Part shown: positions 24,764 through 33,030 of the stretch, piece by piece | How the letters are laid out: every line of letters starts with the position of its first letter | How positions within the stretch are numbered: the first letter of the stretch is position 1 | Assembly: GCA_016185145.1 (NCBI GenBank) | Contig: JACPOB010000145.1 | Coordinates: 1-50,786 of the forward strand | DNA from: Rhodospirillales bacterium | Lineage (GTDB): Bacteria; Pseudomonadota; Alphaproteobacteria; Reyranellales; Reyranellaceae | Reading direction: 5' to 3' | Length of the DNA: 50,786 nt | Made by a program: the position numbers and the translations under genes | The notes under the pieces: model-generated | What the model was told of the DNA's origin: nothing | Database searches by the model: none | The model's input: the letters and a program-made list of their open reading frames with translations, nothing else

Positions 24764-27703
24764 CTAGATCAGCCAGCCGTGCCCCGAGGCCGAGGTGAAA
24801 TCGAGACCGACGATCAGATCGTTGAAATCGCGGTCGCCGCCGCCCTTCGTGTCCTCCCAGCCCCAGGTATTGGCGCCGTAGTTCCACAGATGCCCGACGT
24901 GCTGGCCGTCGACCTTCTCGTTGGCCTGGGCGAAGGCCCAGTAGGTGTTGCCGCTGGTGTTGTTGGTGAGCGTCATGGCGATGAGGTCGCCGGCATCGAC
25001 GCCGGAAAGGCCGGTCTGGGCATAGTTGCCGTAGCCCGGCCCGTTGATCGCCGTGCCGCCCGTGGTCATCTGGTAGCCGCGGGCCTGCGCTGCCGCGGCG
25101 TAGCCGGCATCGCCCGGATGCAGCCCATCGATCGCGCCGGTGAGATCGTCGACCCGATAGAAGGAGAGCGTGAGGCTGTCCTCGCCGTTCTGCCGAAGGC
25201 GCACGATGGCGATCTGATCGTTCTGGCCGCCGGCGGTCTCGGCGATTGCGACGGGCCGGGCGACGCGCAGGGCGCCGTCGCCCGTCGAGAAGTCCGCGAA
25301 GCCGGACGAGCTGGTGAGCGTGCCTCGAAGCGCACTGGCTTGCGCGCCGTTGATGGAGACCGCGATGCTCTCGCTCGCCGACAGCGTCGTCTGGCTGACC
25401 GTGCCCTGGCTGAACTTGTCGTACAGGCGCACGAGATTGGGATCGAAATCGTCCTGCAGCGATTGCTGGGCGAGCCGGCTGGTCCACGAATAGGCGGCGG
25501 AGGCCGACGAGAAGAAATCGAGCGCTCCCTGTCCGTCGGTCACCCCGATCTGCACTCCGGCGCTGGACGCTGTTTGCAGCATCAGGCTCTGATCGGCGCC
25601 GCTCGTCCAGCCGCCTTGGCCGTCCGCATCGATGATGTCCGGCTGGTCGGCGAAGTACATCTGCGAATGGGCGATCCCGCTGAGCGCCCGTGCCAGCAGC
25701 GTGCCGTTGGGCGTGCCGAGACCCGTCGTCAGGTCATAGCCGGGGCCGGCATAGAAGCCGTAACCGGTCAGCGTGATGGCGTTGCCGGCAGAGTCGGTGA
25801 GCGGGCCGCCGAAGTAATACGAAGATGTGTTGTTGCCAAACGTGATGTCGTTGAACGATGCCGGTGCAACAGCCGCCGCGATATAGAACAGGTCAGTGGC
25901 ATATCCGAGATTGGGCAGGCCCTGGTCGTGGAAGATGGTGTCGATCTGCGCGATCAAGGCCGACCAGAGCGGCGCCGCCGCGCTGGTGCCATCGCCGGCG
26001 CCCACGATATTCATGGCCGCTCCCGGCCACTTGTAGAAGAGGTTGCCGCCGGCATTGGCTGCGACGTCGGGGGCGCCGCGGCCCGTGCCGCCGTCGGGAT
26101 TGACCGAGGTGGGCGTGAGCCCGAAGGCGGTCTGGTACCAGGGCGTCGACTGCGTCGTGTCCACGCCGCCGTCGCCCGCCACAGCGCCGCCGCCATTCCA
26201 CTGCGAGCCCGTTATTGTCGTGGTGTTCCAGACCGCTTCAAGAAACGTCAGCTGCGCATCCGAGCTGGTCGCGGCGCTGGGCAGCACCGTGAGGCCGCCT
26301 TCGACGAGCCGCCAGAGTGTCGCCAGGTCGCCGGCCATCGCGAGGCCGTAGACCGACTGCGCAGCGCCGGAAACCGTTTGATCGAACGGCGCGGAAGCGA
26401 ACGTGGTGACGGACGTCCCTCCGACCATCAGGGCATAGGGCGAACTCAGCGAGATCGATTGGTTGGCCAGCCCATTGGCAAAACCCCAGCTCGACCCGTA
26501 GTCGTTGTTGGCCTGGACCAACGTGATGTTTCGCAGCGCCGCATCGATGAAGAGTTCCTGGGCAGCGATGGCGAACGGCGAGCCGGGCATGCCGTTCTGC
26601 GCGGGCATGGCTTGCTGCTTCAGCCCGTAGGAAGCCGAGACGACGGCCGGATTGTGCTCGAGGTCCCAGAAGGCGGCCTGGTAGGCCGAATAGGTGCTGG
26701 AGGCGGCGCCTTTGATCGAGCCCGGCCCCGACGTGGCGCCGGTGTAGAAGCCGGAGCCGGCATAGAGCCCCATCACGCTGTTGGGAGCGGCGGCGGTGAC
26801 GACGCCGACATCCAGCGAGCGCTCGGTAGGGTTGCTGGAGCTGTAACTCGTGCCGCCATGCTCGATGGCGTACCACACGGCCGGAGTCTCGATGCCGGCC
26901 TCCCGGCGAAACCTGTCGAGAAGCGATTGGAAAGTGGCGGTGCCGGTGATGCCGGGGTCGAGGACGTCGCCGCTGCCCGGCTCGAGCAGGCCGATGGTCG
27001 CGGTCGGCGTGTCGATGTTCGACAGCGGAAAATTGTAGAGGAGTTCCGCCATCTGGCTGGCAAAGAGCTCCGTATGGCCCGTTCCCGCGTCATTGCCGAT
27101 GCTCTGCGGCCCCTGCGTGATCGCCGCACTCGCCCCGCCGGAAAGATCGGACGCAGCCGGGTCTGGACCATACATTTCGAAGTCGAACCAGAGTCCTTCG
27201 ACGCCATTCAGGTTGGTCGGCAGCGATAGGCCTGTCTTCCAGAAGTACAGGTTGCTGCCGTCCGTCGAACGGTAGAGCGTGGCATCGAACAAGGTCTTGA
27301 AATCGGTCGCACTGAGCTGCACCCAGATCGTGCGCGACTCGGCCGAACTGATGTAGCCGTCGGGTTGGCTCGGGTCGTCGCCGAGGACCGTGAGGCCGAG
27401 CCCCGACAGCGCCGTCACCGCATCATTGAAGGCGTTCTGCGAGGCGCCATAGGTCGACCACAAGGTGCCGCTGGCGTTGAGCTCGGCCAGCGTCGTCTGG
27501 CGCGTGGCCCAGTCGCTTGCGAGCAGCGTCGTGGGGTCATTGGCGCGCGACAGGGTCAGCGCCACGTTGACGGTGTCGGTCGGCGCTGCGGCCACATAGG
27601 AGCCGATATCGTAGGCGACGACGACGTCTGTTTCCGACGTCGTGCCATAGCTGGTGTAGTCGAGGAACGTGGAGTTCGCGAGCGGCGTGTAGGAGATGGG
27701 CAT
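24764..27703 (-). CDS. Sedolisin (S53) serine-carboxyl protease with C-terminal DUF4114
   Basis: An acid-acting endopeptidase family. The first ~200 residues are the pro-domain (LSRANDPTTLLASDW ... YRSTDGSNLYFWK). The catalytic Glu294 and Asp298 lie in NPTERSLDVGVV, the oxyanion Asp401 in VQANNDYGSS, and the nucleophile Ser574 in GDGTSAAAP. The calcium-site regions RGAPDVAANAGG and PGYDLTTGLGTPNG are present. A spacer is followed by a C-terminal DUF4114 domain (about res 895-970, NYGANTWGWEDTKGGGDRDFNDL). There is no N-terminal signal peptide, so type I-like secretion via the C-terminus is likely. The 979 aa length is long for the family. A sulfotransferase follows in the operon. Confidence 0.93.
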   Translation of the reverse strand: MPISYTPLANSTFLDYTSYGTTSETDVVVAYDIGSYVAAAPTDTVNVALTLSRANDPTTLLASDWATRQTTLAELNASGTLWSTYGASQNAFNDAVTALSGLGLTVLGDDPSQPDGYISSAESRTIWVQLSATDFKTLFDATLYRSTDGSNLYFWKTGLSLPTNLNGVEGLWFDFEMYGPDPAASDLSGGASAAITQGPQSIGNDAGTGHTELFASQMAELLYNFPLSNIDTPTATIGLLEPGSGDVLDPGITGTATFQSLLDRFRREAGIETPAVWYAIEHGGTSYSSSNPTERSLDVGVVTAAAPNSVMGLYAGSGFYTGATSGPGSIKGAASSTYSAYQAAFWDLEHNPAVVSASYGLKQQAMPAQNGMPGSPFAIAAQELFIDAALRNITLVQANNDYGSSWGFANGLANQSISLSSPYALMVGGTSVTTFASAPFDQTVSGAAQSVYGLAMAGDLATLWRLVEGGLTVLPSAATSSDAQLTFLEAVWNTTTITGSQWNGGGAVAGDGGVDTTQSTPWYQTAFGLTPTSVNPDGGTGRGAPDVAANAGGNLFYKWPGAAMNIVGAGDGTSAAAPLWSALIAQIDTIFHDQGLPNLGYATDLFYIAAAVAPASFNDITFGNNTSSYYFGGPLTDSAGNAITLTGYGFYAGPGYDLTTGLGTPNGTLLARALSGIAHSQMYFADQPDIIDADGQGGWTSGADQSLMLQTASSAGVQIGVTDGQGALDFFSSASAAYSWTSRLAQQSLQDDFDPNLVRLYDKFSQGTVSQTTLSASESIAVSINGAQASALRGTLTSSSGFADFSTGDGALRVARPVAIAETAGGQNDQIAIVRLRQNGEDSLTLSFYRVDDLTGAIDGLHPGDAGYAAAAQARGYQMTTGGTAINGPGYGNYAQTGLSGVDAGDLIAMTLTNNTSGNTYWAFAQANEKVDGQHVGHLWNYGANTWGWEDTKGGGDRDFNDLIVGLDFTSASGHGWLI

Positions 27704-27876
27704 GGCTCCGTCTCTCTTCGCTCATTCACGTCGCAACCGTCCATCGTCCGCAGGTATGCGCTATCGTGCTTGCCTCATACCTTCGGCTCATCCGAATATC
27801 CCGGGACCATGTCGGCTTCGGGTCGGCGCCGACACTGCGCTATGCTCCCGGCTGACGTAACCGCGAAGGATCGGGG

Positions 27877-28530
27877 ATGAAGTTCCTGGTGATCGATGAC
27901 CACGCGCTCATTCGCGATGCGCTTGCGAGCGTGCTCGCCCAGCTCCAGCCCGGATCGGCGGTGATCGAGGCATCGACTTGTGCGGAGGCGCTCGAGGCGG
28001 TGATGGGCCAAGCCGACCTCTCGCTCGTTCTGCTCGATCTGACGCTGCCGGACGGCGACGGATTTCTCCTCCTGGAGCGGCTGCGGCGCGATCGGCCGGG
28101 CGTTCCCGTCGTGGTGCTGTCGGCGGTGCAGGATCGCGCGAGCGTGACGCGCGCGCTCGGCGCCGGCGCCTCGGGCTTCATTCCCAAGTCGGCGCAGCGC
28201 GAGATCATGCTGAACGCGCTGCGCCTCGTCTTCGCGGGCGGCATCTACGTGCCGCCCGAGATACTGGCCCACGGGGGCAGGCCCGGCGCCGAAAGCGCCT
28301 CCGCACCGCTGCAAGCCGCCGGGCTCTCCGAGCGACAGCAGGAAGTGCTGGCGCTCCTGATGCAGGGCTTGAGCAACAAGGCCATCGGCCATCGGCTCGA
28401 TCTCGCCGAACCCACGGTCAAGAACCATGTCACGGCGATCCTGAAGGCGCTCGGCGCTCACAATCGAACGGCAGCGGTGGCGGCGGCAAACCGCAGGGGA
28501 TGGACGATTGCGGATAACGAAAAGCGCTAG
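27877..28530 (+). CDS. NarL/FixJ-type response regulator
   Basis: A two-component output regulator (217 aa). The receiver domain (res 1-120) has the acidic pair in VIDDHA (res 7-8), phospho-acceptor Asp54 in LLDLTLPD, and the conserved Lys in GFIPKSAQ. The LuxR-type helix-turn-helix lies at about 148-210 (LSERQQEVLALLMQGLSNKAIGHRLDLAEPTVKNHVTAILKALGAHNRTAA). It is convergent with the kinase-receiver operon, with a 404-base gap between. It is a plausible partner of that kinase, though this is not shown by sequence. The start ATG 27877 follows AAGGATCGGGG. Confidence 0.93.
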   Translation: MKFLVIDDHALIRDALASVLAQLQPGSAVIEASTCAEALEAVMGQADLSLVLLDLTLPDGDGFLLLERLRRDRPGVPVVVLSAVQDRASVTRALGAGASGFIPKSAQREIMLNALRLVFAGGIYVPPEILAHGGRPGAESASAPLQAAGLSERQQEVLALLMQGLSNKAIGHRLDLAEPTVKNHVTAILKALGAHNRTAAVAAANRRGWTIADNEKR

Positions 28531-28612
28531 CAGCCCATCACAGAGGTTAGACGGTTGATGTGAGGCCGATGAGATTGCCAGCACTGCTGGCACCGGTGCT
28601 CGACCAAGAGCG

Positions 28613-28644
28613 GTATTTTGGCGCTCTACGGTCCGCCAAAATAC
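28613..28644. repeat. Perfect 11-bp inverted repeat, GTATTTTGGCG / CGCCAAAATAC
   Basis: Arms 28613-28623 and 28634-28644 around a 10-base spacer (CTCTACGGTC). It lies about 80 bases after the NarL-type gene. It could be a terminator stem without T-run or a regulator site; the long arms and 10-base spacer are also compatible with a dimeric DNA-binding site of two helical turns. Confidence 0.6.
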
Positions 28645-28824
28645 TAGAACCAGAGTTGACTCTGTAGATCACCTAAGTTATATTTACCTCGCGCTCGCCT
28701 CCCGGCGGCTCTGCTCTATGCATCGTTCATCCGATATCATCGCGCCCGGCGGCAGCCCTGCCGGGTCCAGGTTTCCGTCATCCCGAGCGACGCTCGAAGG
28801 GCGTTCGGTGGGTCAGTAAAACGG

Positions 28825-28910
28825 CCAGCGAAACTAGCGAAATTCAAAAAGGCCGAAGATTCAATGACTTCGTCGGTGTTTGCGGGACTAGCGAAATCCA
28901 GCGAAATTCA
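28825..28910. repeat. Paired direct repeats containing AGCGAAA
   Basis: AGCGAAA occurs four times, at 28827-28833, 28836-28842, 28890-28896 and 28900-28906. They are arranged as two near-identical blocks of 22-23 bases, each block with two copies 9-10 bases apart and both ending in GCGAAATTCA. The spacing between blocks is about one-sixth of a kilobase less than 70 bases (63). The helical spacing suggests protein binding sites, but decay of a duplicated sequence is also possible. Confidence 0.5.
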
Positions 28911-28934
28911 TGCCGACCAGTGGTTCGAGCCTGC

Positions 28935-29306
28935 CTAGGCCAATGGCGGCGCCTTGAGGAGCTGCATCATCATGGCGCGCAACGCCATCGGCGGCACGGG
29001 CTTGCGCAGCAGGTGCAGGCCCGCCGCAGCCGCCTCGCGTGCACGCTCCTCGGTCGTGTCGCCCGTCATGAGGAAGGCGGGAATCTGACGCCCGGCCTTC
29101 GCGCGAACGGCGGCAATCGTCTCGATGCCGCTTTCTGCAGGCGACAGATGGCAATCGCAGATGACGATCGCAGGCGGCTCGGCTTCGGCGGCCAGGCGCT
29201 GCAGGGCCTCGGTCGGCGATCGCGCCAGCAGGGGGCGATAGCCCCAGCCGTTCAGCACGCTGCCCATCCCTTCGAGCACGAGCTCGTCATCGTCGATGAC
29301 CAGCAC
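28935..29306 (-). CDS. Receiver-domain response regulator, possibly the split-off end of a hybrid kinase
   Basis: A stand-alone CheY-like receiver (123 aa) with acidic residues in VIDDDE (res 5-7), phospho-acceptor Asp51 in VICDCHLSP, a Thr in MTGDTT and the Lys in LLRKPVPP. There is no output domain. It starts at GTG 29306 with only a weak GGCGGGA site. The kinase gene upstream ends with TAG at 29319-29321, and this gene is in the same reading frame: four codons (Pro-Ala-Gly-Thr) separate the TAG from the GTG. The domain order is that of a hybrid histidine kinase interrupted by one stop codon. Confidence 0.85.
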   Translation of the reverse strand: MLVIDDDELVLEGMGSVLNGWGYRPLLARSPTEALQRLAAEAEPPAIVICDCHLSPAESGIETIAAVRAKAGRQIPAFLMTGDTTEERAREAAAAGLHLLRKPVPPMALRAMMMQLLKAPPLA

Positions 29307-29318
29307 CGTTCCCGCCGG

Positions 29319-31256
29319 CTAAGGGATGGCTTTGGGAAGGCCGCCGGCCGTTTCGCGCTCTTCTGCCGGATCGGCCATGGGTACGACGACCGAGAAGCGC
29401 GAGCCTCGTCCCGGCACCGAGCTCAGCCGGATCTCGTGATCGAGCAATCGGCAAAGCCGGCTGACGATCGCAAGGCCCAATCCAAGGCCCGCCGAACGAC
29501 GTTCGCCGGCGCCGGGCAACTGAACGAACTCCTCGAAGATGCGCGCTCGCCACTCCGTCGGGATGCCGGGACCGGTGTCGCATACGTCGATGTGAAGGCG
29601 CAGCCGGCGCCGGCGCAGGCCTATGACCACGCCGCCCGTCCTGCTGTGGCGCACCGCGTTTGCGGCGATGTTGGCGATGATGCGTTCCAACAGGAGCGGA
29701 TCGCTGCGGATCCAGGCCGAGCTTTCGACCATGCGGAAGGAGAGGCCCTTTTCACGGGCGGGCCCGGCGAAGGCGCCTTCGACGCGCTGCAACAGGTCGG
29801 CGGCTGCAAATGCCGAGAGCTCCGGCACCAGCGTTCCCGCCTCGAGCCGCGAGATGTCGAGAAGCGCGTTGAACTGTTCGTTCATCGCGCCGACAGCGCG
29901 ATCCAGGCGTTCGGCGAGACGGGTGCGTTCGTCGGGATTCGTCTCGATGCCGAGCTGAGCGGCGAACAGGCCGAGCGCGTGCAAGGGTTGGCGCAAATCG
30001 TGGCTCGCCGCGGCGAGCAGGCGCGACTTGGCGCGGTTGGCATCCTCGAGCTGCCGGTTCGTCTCCTGGAGCTCGGTGTAGAGACGGCCGAGCTCACGCG
30101 TTCGCTCCGCCACCTTGCGCTCCAGCTCGCCATGGGAAGCTTCCAGTCGCTCGGCCATGTCGTTGAACTGCTGCGCCAGCGTCTCGAGCTCGTCATCCGT
30201 CTTGATGGCGATGCGCTCGCCGCGCCGGCCGAGCCCCAGTCGTGCCGCGCCGGCGCCCAGCGCTGCGATCGGTACCACCATGCGGCGCGCGAGCCAGAAG
30301 GCCGCCAGGAAGGCGAATGCCAGCGCCGCCGCCAGCAGGCCGATCGAGCGCGCGGTCGCGGCATAGAGCGGCCGATTGGCCTCGGCCAGCGGCACCTCGA
30401 CGAAGACGAGCCAGCCCTGCGACGGGACCGGAGCGTAGGCGCTGAGCACGGGCTGCCCGTCGAGGCCGCGCGCGTCCGAATTGGGCTGCGGCCGGCCGGC
30501 AAGCGCGGCACCCACCTGCGGCAGCGCGGTGAGGTCGAGATCGCGCAGCGCGAGCACGGGATCGGAATGGGCGATGAGCCGTCCGTCGCGGTCGACGACG
30601 AAGACGCGACCCTCGTCGCCGACCTTGGTCATGGCGACGACGTCCCACATGAACCGAAGGTTCACCTCGGCGAAGACGACACCGGCGTCGCGATGCGCGC
30701 CCGCAACGGCCAGCGAGATGAACGGCTCGGAGCCGCCGCGAAAGTAGACCGGGCTGTAATACACCTTGTCGCGCAGCGCCTCGATGAAGCCGCGGCGACC
30801 GGAAAGGTCGGTGCCGCTGCCGACGATGTCGGGCACGATGCGCGACACCCGGAGCTGCTCGCGGCCCCTGCCGTCCACCTCGACGAGCTCGCCGATGGCC
30901 GGAGCCAGGCGCAGCAGGCGCTGCGCGTCGAACCATCGCGCCTCGATGGTGGCCGCATTCCAGGCAAGCTGGGTCGTCCAGCCGACCTGATCCTCGATCC
31001 CCTTCAGGAACTGGCCGATCTTGTCGGCGGTTGCGCTGGCTTGGGCACGCTGCAGCCGGATCAGGGCCGCTTCCGCTTCGGCATGGGTGAACCAAAGCTC
31101 GGTCAGGCCGCTGGCAAAGAGCGCCAGCGACACCACGGACATGAACAGCAGCACGTATTTGCGAAAGAGCCGCGTGCGGATCAGCGACGGCACGGGTTCG
31201 CGCCGGTCTGCAGCCCCGCTCGCCGGTGCGGTCAAGGCTGCGTCCCGCTCGCTCAT
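29319..31256 (-). CDS. dCache/HAMP sensor histidine kinase
   Basis: A membrane sensor kinase (645 aa). A transmembrane helix lies at about res 34-56, followed by a periplasmic dCache-like domain (~57-300, with YYSPVYFRGGSEPFISLAVA). A second helix (~304-323), HAMP (~320-372) and a coiled coil precede the dimerisation domain with His419 in ASHDLRQPLHALGLF. The ATPase domain has NIAANAVRHS, DTGPGIP and GLGLGLAIVSRL. The start (MSERDAAL) overlaps the preceding binding-protein gene by ATGA. The stop is TAG 29319-29321, in frame with the receiver downstream. The kinase belongs to the family usually seen as hybrid kinases with a C-terminal receiver. Confidence 0.9.
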   Translation of the reverse strand: MSERDAALTAPASGAADRREPVPSLIRTRLFRKYVLLFMSVVSLALFASGLTELWFTHAEAEAALIRLQRAQASATADKIGQFLKGIEDQVGWTTQLAWNAATIEARWFDAQRLLRLAPAIGELVEVDGRGREQLRVSRIVPDIVGSGTDLSGRRGFIEALRDKVYYSPVYFRGGSEPFISLAVAGAHRDAGVVFAEVNLRFMWDVVAMTKVGDEGRVFVVDRDGRLIAHSDPVLALRDLDLTALPQVGAALAGRPQPNSDARGLDGQPVLSAYAPVPSQGWLVFVEVPLAEANRPLYAATARSIGLLAAALAFAFLAAFWLARRMVVPIAALGAGAARLGLGRRGERIAIKTDDELETLAQQFNDMAERLEASHGELERKVAERTRELGRLYTELQETNRQLEDANRAKSRLLAAASHDLRQPLHALGLFAAQLGIETNPDERTRLAERLDRAVGAMNEQFNALLDISRLEAGTLVPELSAFAAADLLQRVEGAFAGPAREKGLSFRMVESSAWIRSDPLLLERIIANIAANAVRHSRTGGVVIGLRRRRLRLHIDVCDTGPGIPTEWRARIFEEFVQLPGAGERRSAGLGLGLAIVSRLCRLLDHEIRLSSVPGRGSRFSVVVPMADPAEERETAGGLPKAIP

Positions 31257-32281
31257 TCGATGACGTTGTTGGCCAGCGCCAGCAGCCGGTCGGGGAGGGA
31301 AATCCCGAGTTGCCGCGCGGTCTTGGCATTGACGGTAAGATTGAACCGCGTCGGCTGGATCACGGGAAGCTCCGCCGGCCTCGCGCCCTTCAGGATCCGG
31401 CCGGCATAGGCGCCCGTCTCCCGCGCCGACTCGAGGGTGTCCGGGTTGAACGCCATGAGGCCGCCCGACGTCGCGAAGCTCTGCCAGCCGGAGATCGAAG
31501 GCAGGCGATTTGCGGTCGCGAGCCGGGCGAGTTCGGGATGGAAGGCCATGAGATCGGGGTCCGCCATGATGAGCAATGCAGCGGCGCCGCGGGCCGCGAG
31601 GCCGGCGACGGCGGAGCCCAGCTCGTCGACGCGGCTGGCCTCGGCGACCTCCAGCGGCTGGCCCATGGCCTGCGCGGCTTCCACGAACGCCGCGAGCCGG
31701 GCCGTGTTGGCCGGTCCCCTGGGATTGCGCAGAACGCCGATCAGCCGCGTATCGGGGAACAGCATGCGCAGGTATTCCAGGCGTTTGGCGTCGAGTACCT
31801 GGGCCGAAAGCGTCGTGACCCCCGTGGCATTGCCGCCGGGCCGACTGAGGCTCGTGACGAGGCCTGCCTCGACCGGGTCGAAGGCGACGGAGAAGACCAA
31901 CGGAACGGTGGGCGCCACCGTCTTCGCGACGATGGCCGAGGCGCCGCCGGCGACGAGGAGATCGGGCGGCCGCCGGCCGAGTATATCCCGCAACTTCGGG
32001 ACGTCCGGCTCGACGATGATCTCGAAGGCGACATTGAGATCCTCGACGTAGCCCTCGCTCTTGAGGCCCTCGCGGAAGGCATCCTGCATCGAATCGTAGC
32101 GGCTCGAAGCCTGAATCGCCGTCGCGAGAAAGCCGATGACCGGGAGCGTGGCGGCGCGCGGCGGCGATTGCGCAAAGGCTCGCGGTGCCGGCGGCAGCAC
32201 GCACGCGACGATCGCGGCGATTGCCGCACGCCGGGACGAAAGCGGTGTCCCGGGCAGCGACGGTTGTCGTTGCAGCTGCAT
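31253..32281 (-). CDS. ABC_sub_bind-type periplasmic binding protein
   Basis: A periplasmic substrate-binding protein of the PF04392 (ABC_sub_bind) kind, related to tryptophan/tyrosine ABC binding proteins. It has a signal peptide (RRAAIAAIVACVLPPAPRAFA, res ~17-37), then PVIGFLATAIQASSRYDSMQDAFREGL, PDLLVAGGASAIVAKTVAPTVPLVFSVAFDPVEAGLV, RPGGNATGVTTLS and the C-terminal TRFNLTVNAKTARQLGISLPDRLL. The 342 aa length fits. Its stop overlaps the kinase start (ATGA) and no permease or ATPase genes are beside it, so it more likely presents a ligand to the kinase than feeds a transporter. Confidence 0.9.
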   Translation of the reverse strand: MQLQRQPSLPGTPLSSRRAAIAAIVACVLPPAPRAFAQSPPRAATLPVIGFLATAIQASSRYDSMQDAFREGLKSEGYVEDLNVAFEIIVEPDVPKLRDILGRRPPDLLVAGGASAIVAKTVAPTVPLVFSVAFDPVEAGLVTSLSRPGGNATGVTTLSAQVLDAKRLEYLRMLFPDTRLIGVLRNPRGPANTARLAAFVEAAQAMGQPLEVAEASRVDELGSAVAGLAARGAAALLIMADPDLMAFHPELARLATANRLPSISGWQSFATSGGLMAFNPDTLESARETGAYAGRILKGARPAELPVIQPTRFNLTVNAKTARQLGISLPDRLLALANNVIE

Positions 32282-32369
32282 GACGAAGTGCCCCCACGCC
32301 GAAGGTAGCGGAGAGGAGGGAAGCGAAAAAGGGACCAGGAGCCGCCTGCTGGCGCGACGGCACGGCCTT

Positions 32370-32996
32370 CTATCCCTTCGTGCTCCCGGCCGTTGAGGCG
32401 ATCACGGAGGAGAGATAGGAGGCGCCCAGGCGCACCAGCTCGTCCTCGAACGCCCGGCCGCGGAAGAACGGCTGCTCCTCCAGGACGGCGGCGCGGATCG
32501 TGCCGAGCAGGGCGCGCGACAGGACGAACACCTGTTCGTCAGTCAGGGCGGGTATCAGGCTCCTCGGGTAGTTCGCGATGAAGGCGGCGACCGGCGTCAT
32601 CGCCTCTATGCCCGTGCCCTGCGCCAGGATCGCCTGAACCACGGCCTTGCGCACGCGCATGCGACCGCGAAAGGCATTGATGATGGCCCGCACTGTGTAG
32701 CGTACGCGCTCTTCCGGCGTCTGATGGCCCTCCGGCCGCCGCAGCTCGGCCAGGGTCGACTGGACTTCCTGCCGGCCGAGCGCGAACAGGATCGCCTGCT
32801 TGTCGGCGAAGTACTGGTAGAGCGTGCCGATGCTGACGCCGGCACGCTCGGCCACCGTGTTGGTCGTGAAAGCCTCCAGCCCGCCGGCCTCGAGAATCTG
32901 AGCCGCCGCCTCGAGGATCAGCGCCACGGTTTCGTTGGCGCGTGCCTGGCGCGGAATTCGTCTTTTTCTTTCAGGAGCTTGGCGGTGGATGGTCAT
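32370..32996 (-). CDS. TetR-family transcriptional regulator
   Basis: A dimeric repressor (208 aa). The N-terminal helix-turn-helix reads TVALILEAAAQILEAGGLEAFTTNTVAERAGVSIGTLYQYFADKQAIL (about res 24-70), followed by an all-helical ligand domain. I chose ATG 32996 (MTIHRQAPERKRRIPRQ). It is divergent from the sterol-desaturase-family gene, with a 17-base palindrome in the 61-base gap, so it probably represses that gene and itself. The ligand is unknown. Confidence 0.93.
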   Translation of the reverse strand: MTIHRQAPERKRRIPRQARANETVALILEAAAQILEAGGLEAFTTNTVAERAGVSIGTLYQYFADKQAILFALGRQEVQSTLAELRRPEGHQTPEERVRYTVRAIINAFRGRMRVRKAVVQAILAQGTGIEAMTPVAAFIANYPRSLIPALTDEQVFVLSRALLGTIRAAVLEEQPFFRGRAFEDELVRLGASYLSSVIASTAGSTKG

Positions 32997-33030
32997 GGCG
33001 TCGGCGCTCTCGGCAAAGGCGAGTACGGAA

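Larger units (their letters stand above)
28531..28934. other. 404-base gap between two response-regulator genes
   Basis: No credible gene is present. It holds a perfect 11-bp inverted repeat (28613-28644), a small dyad CAGAG-TTGA-CTCTG (28651-28664), an AT-rich stretch (about 28668-28692), a CCCGGC/GCCGGG hairpin (28745-28765), a single arm of a CATCCCGAGCG-type repeat (about 28777) and paired AGCGAAA motifs (28827-28906). The composition is lower in GC than the flanking genes. It looks like a decayed region or a site cluster rather than a simple convergent terminator region. Confidence 0.6.

Noticed and set aside
23763..25487. A sulfotransferase start far upstream inside the sedolisin gene
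   Set aside because: The extra 243 codons are out of frame with the sedolisin gene and have no similarity; ATG 24758 gives the normal protein start just before the PAPS loop.
24779..27229. An 816-codon open frame on the plus strand opposite the sedolisin gene
   Set aside because: It lies wholly antisense to a gene with intact catalytic motifs. Long antisense frames are expected in high-GC DNA, and its translation is low-complexity, rich in Arg, Gly and Ala, with no family motif.
28920..28945. GGTTCGAGCC resembling a tRNA T-loop
   Set aside because: The flanking bases cannot form the T-stem, acceptor or anticodon arms, and the sequence runs into the end of the receiver gene.
28920..31409. 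An 829-codon open frame on the plus strand opposite the kinase and receiver genes
   Set aside because: Antisense shadow of the kinase; Arg/Ala/Gly-rich translation with no domain. The kinase strand carries all conserved motifs.
29319..32363. A 1014-residue kinase starting near 32363
   Set aside because: The first ~370 codons are out of frame with the binding-protein gene there and are Arg-rich noise; the ATG at 31256 overlaps the binding-protein stop by ATGA and starts the real protein.
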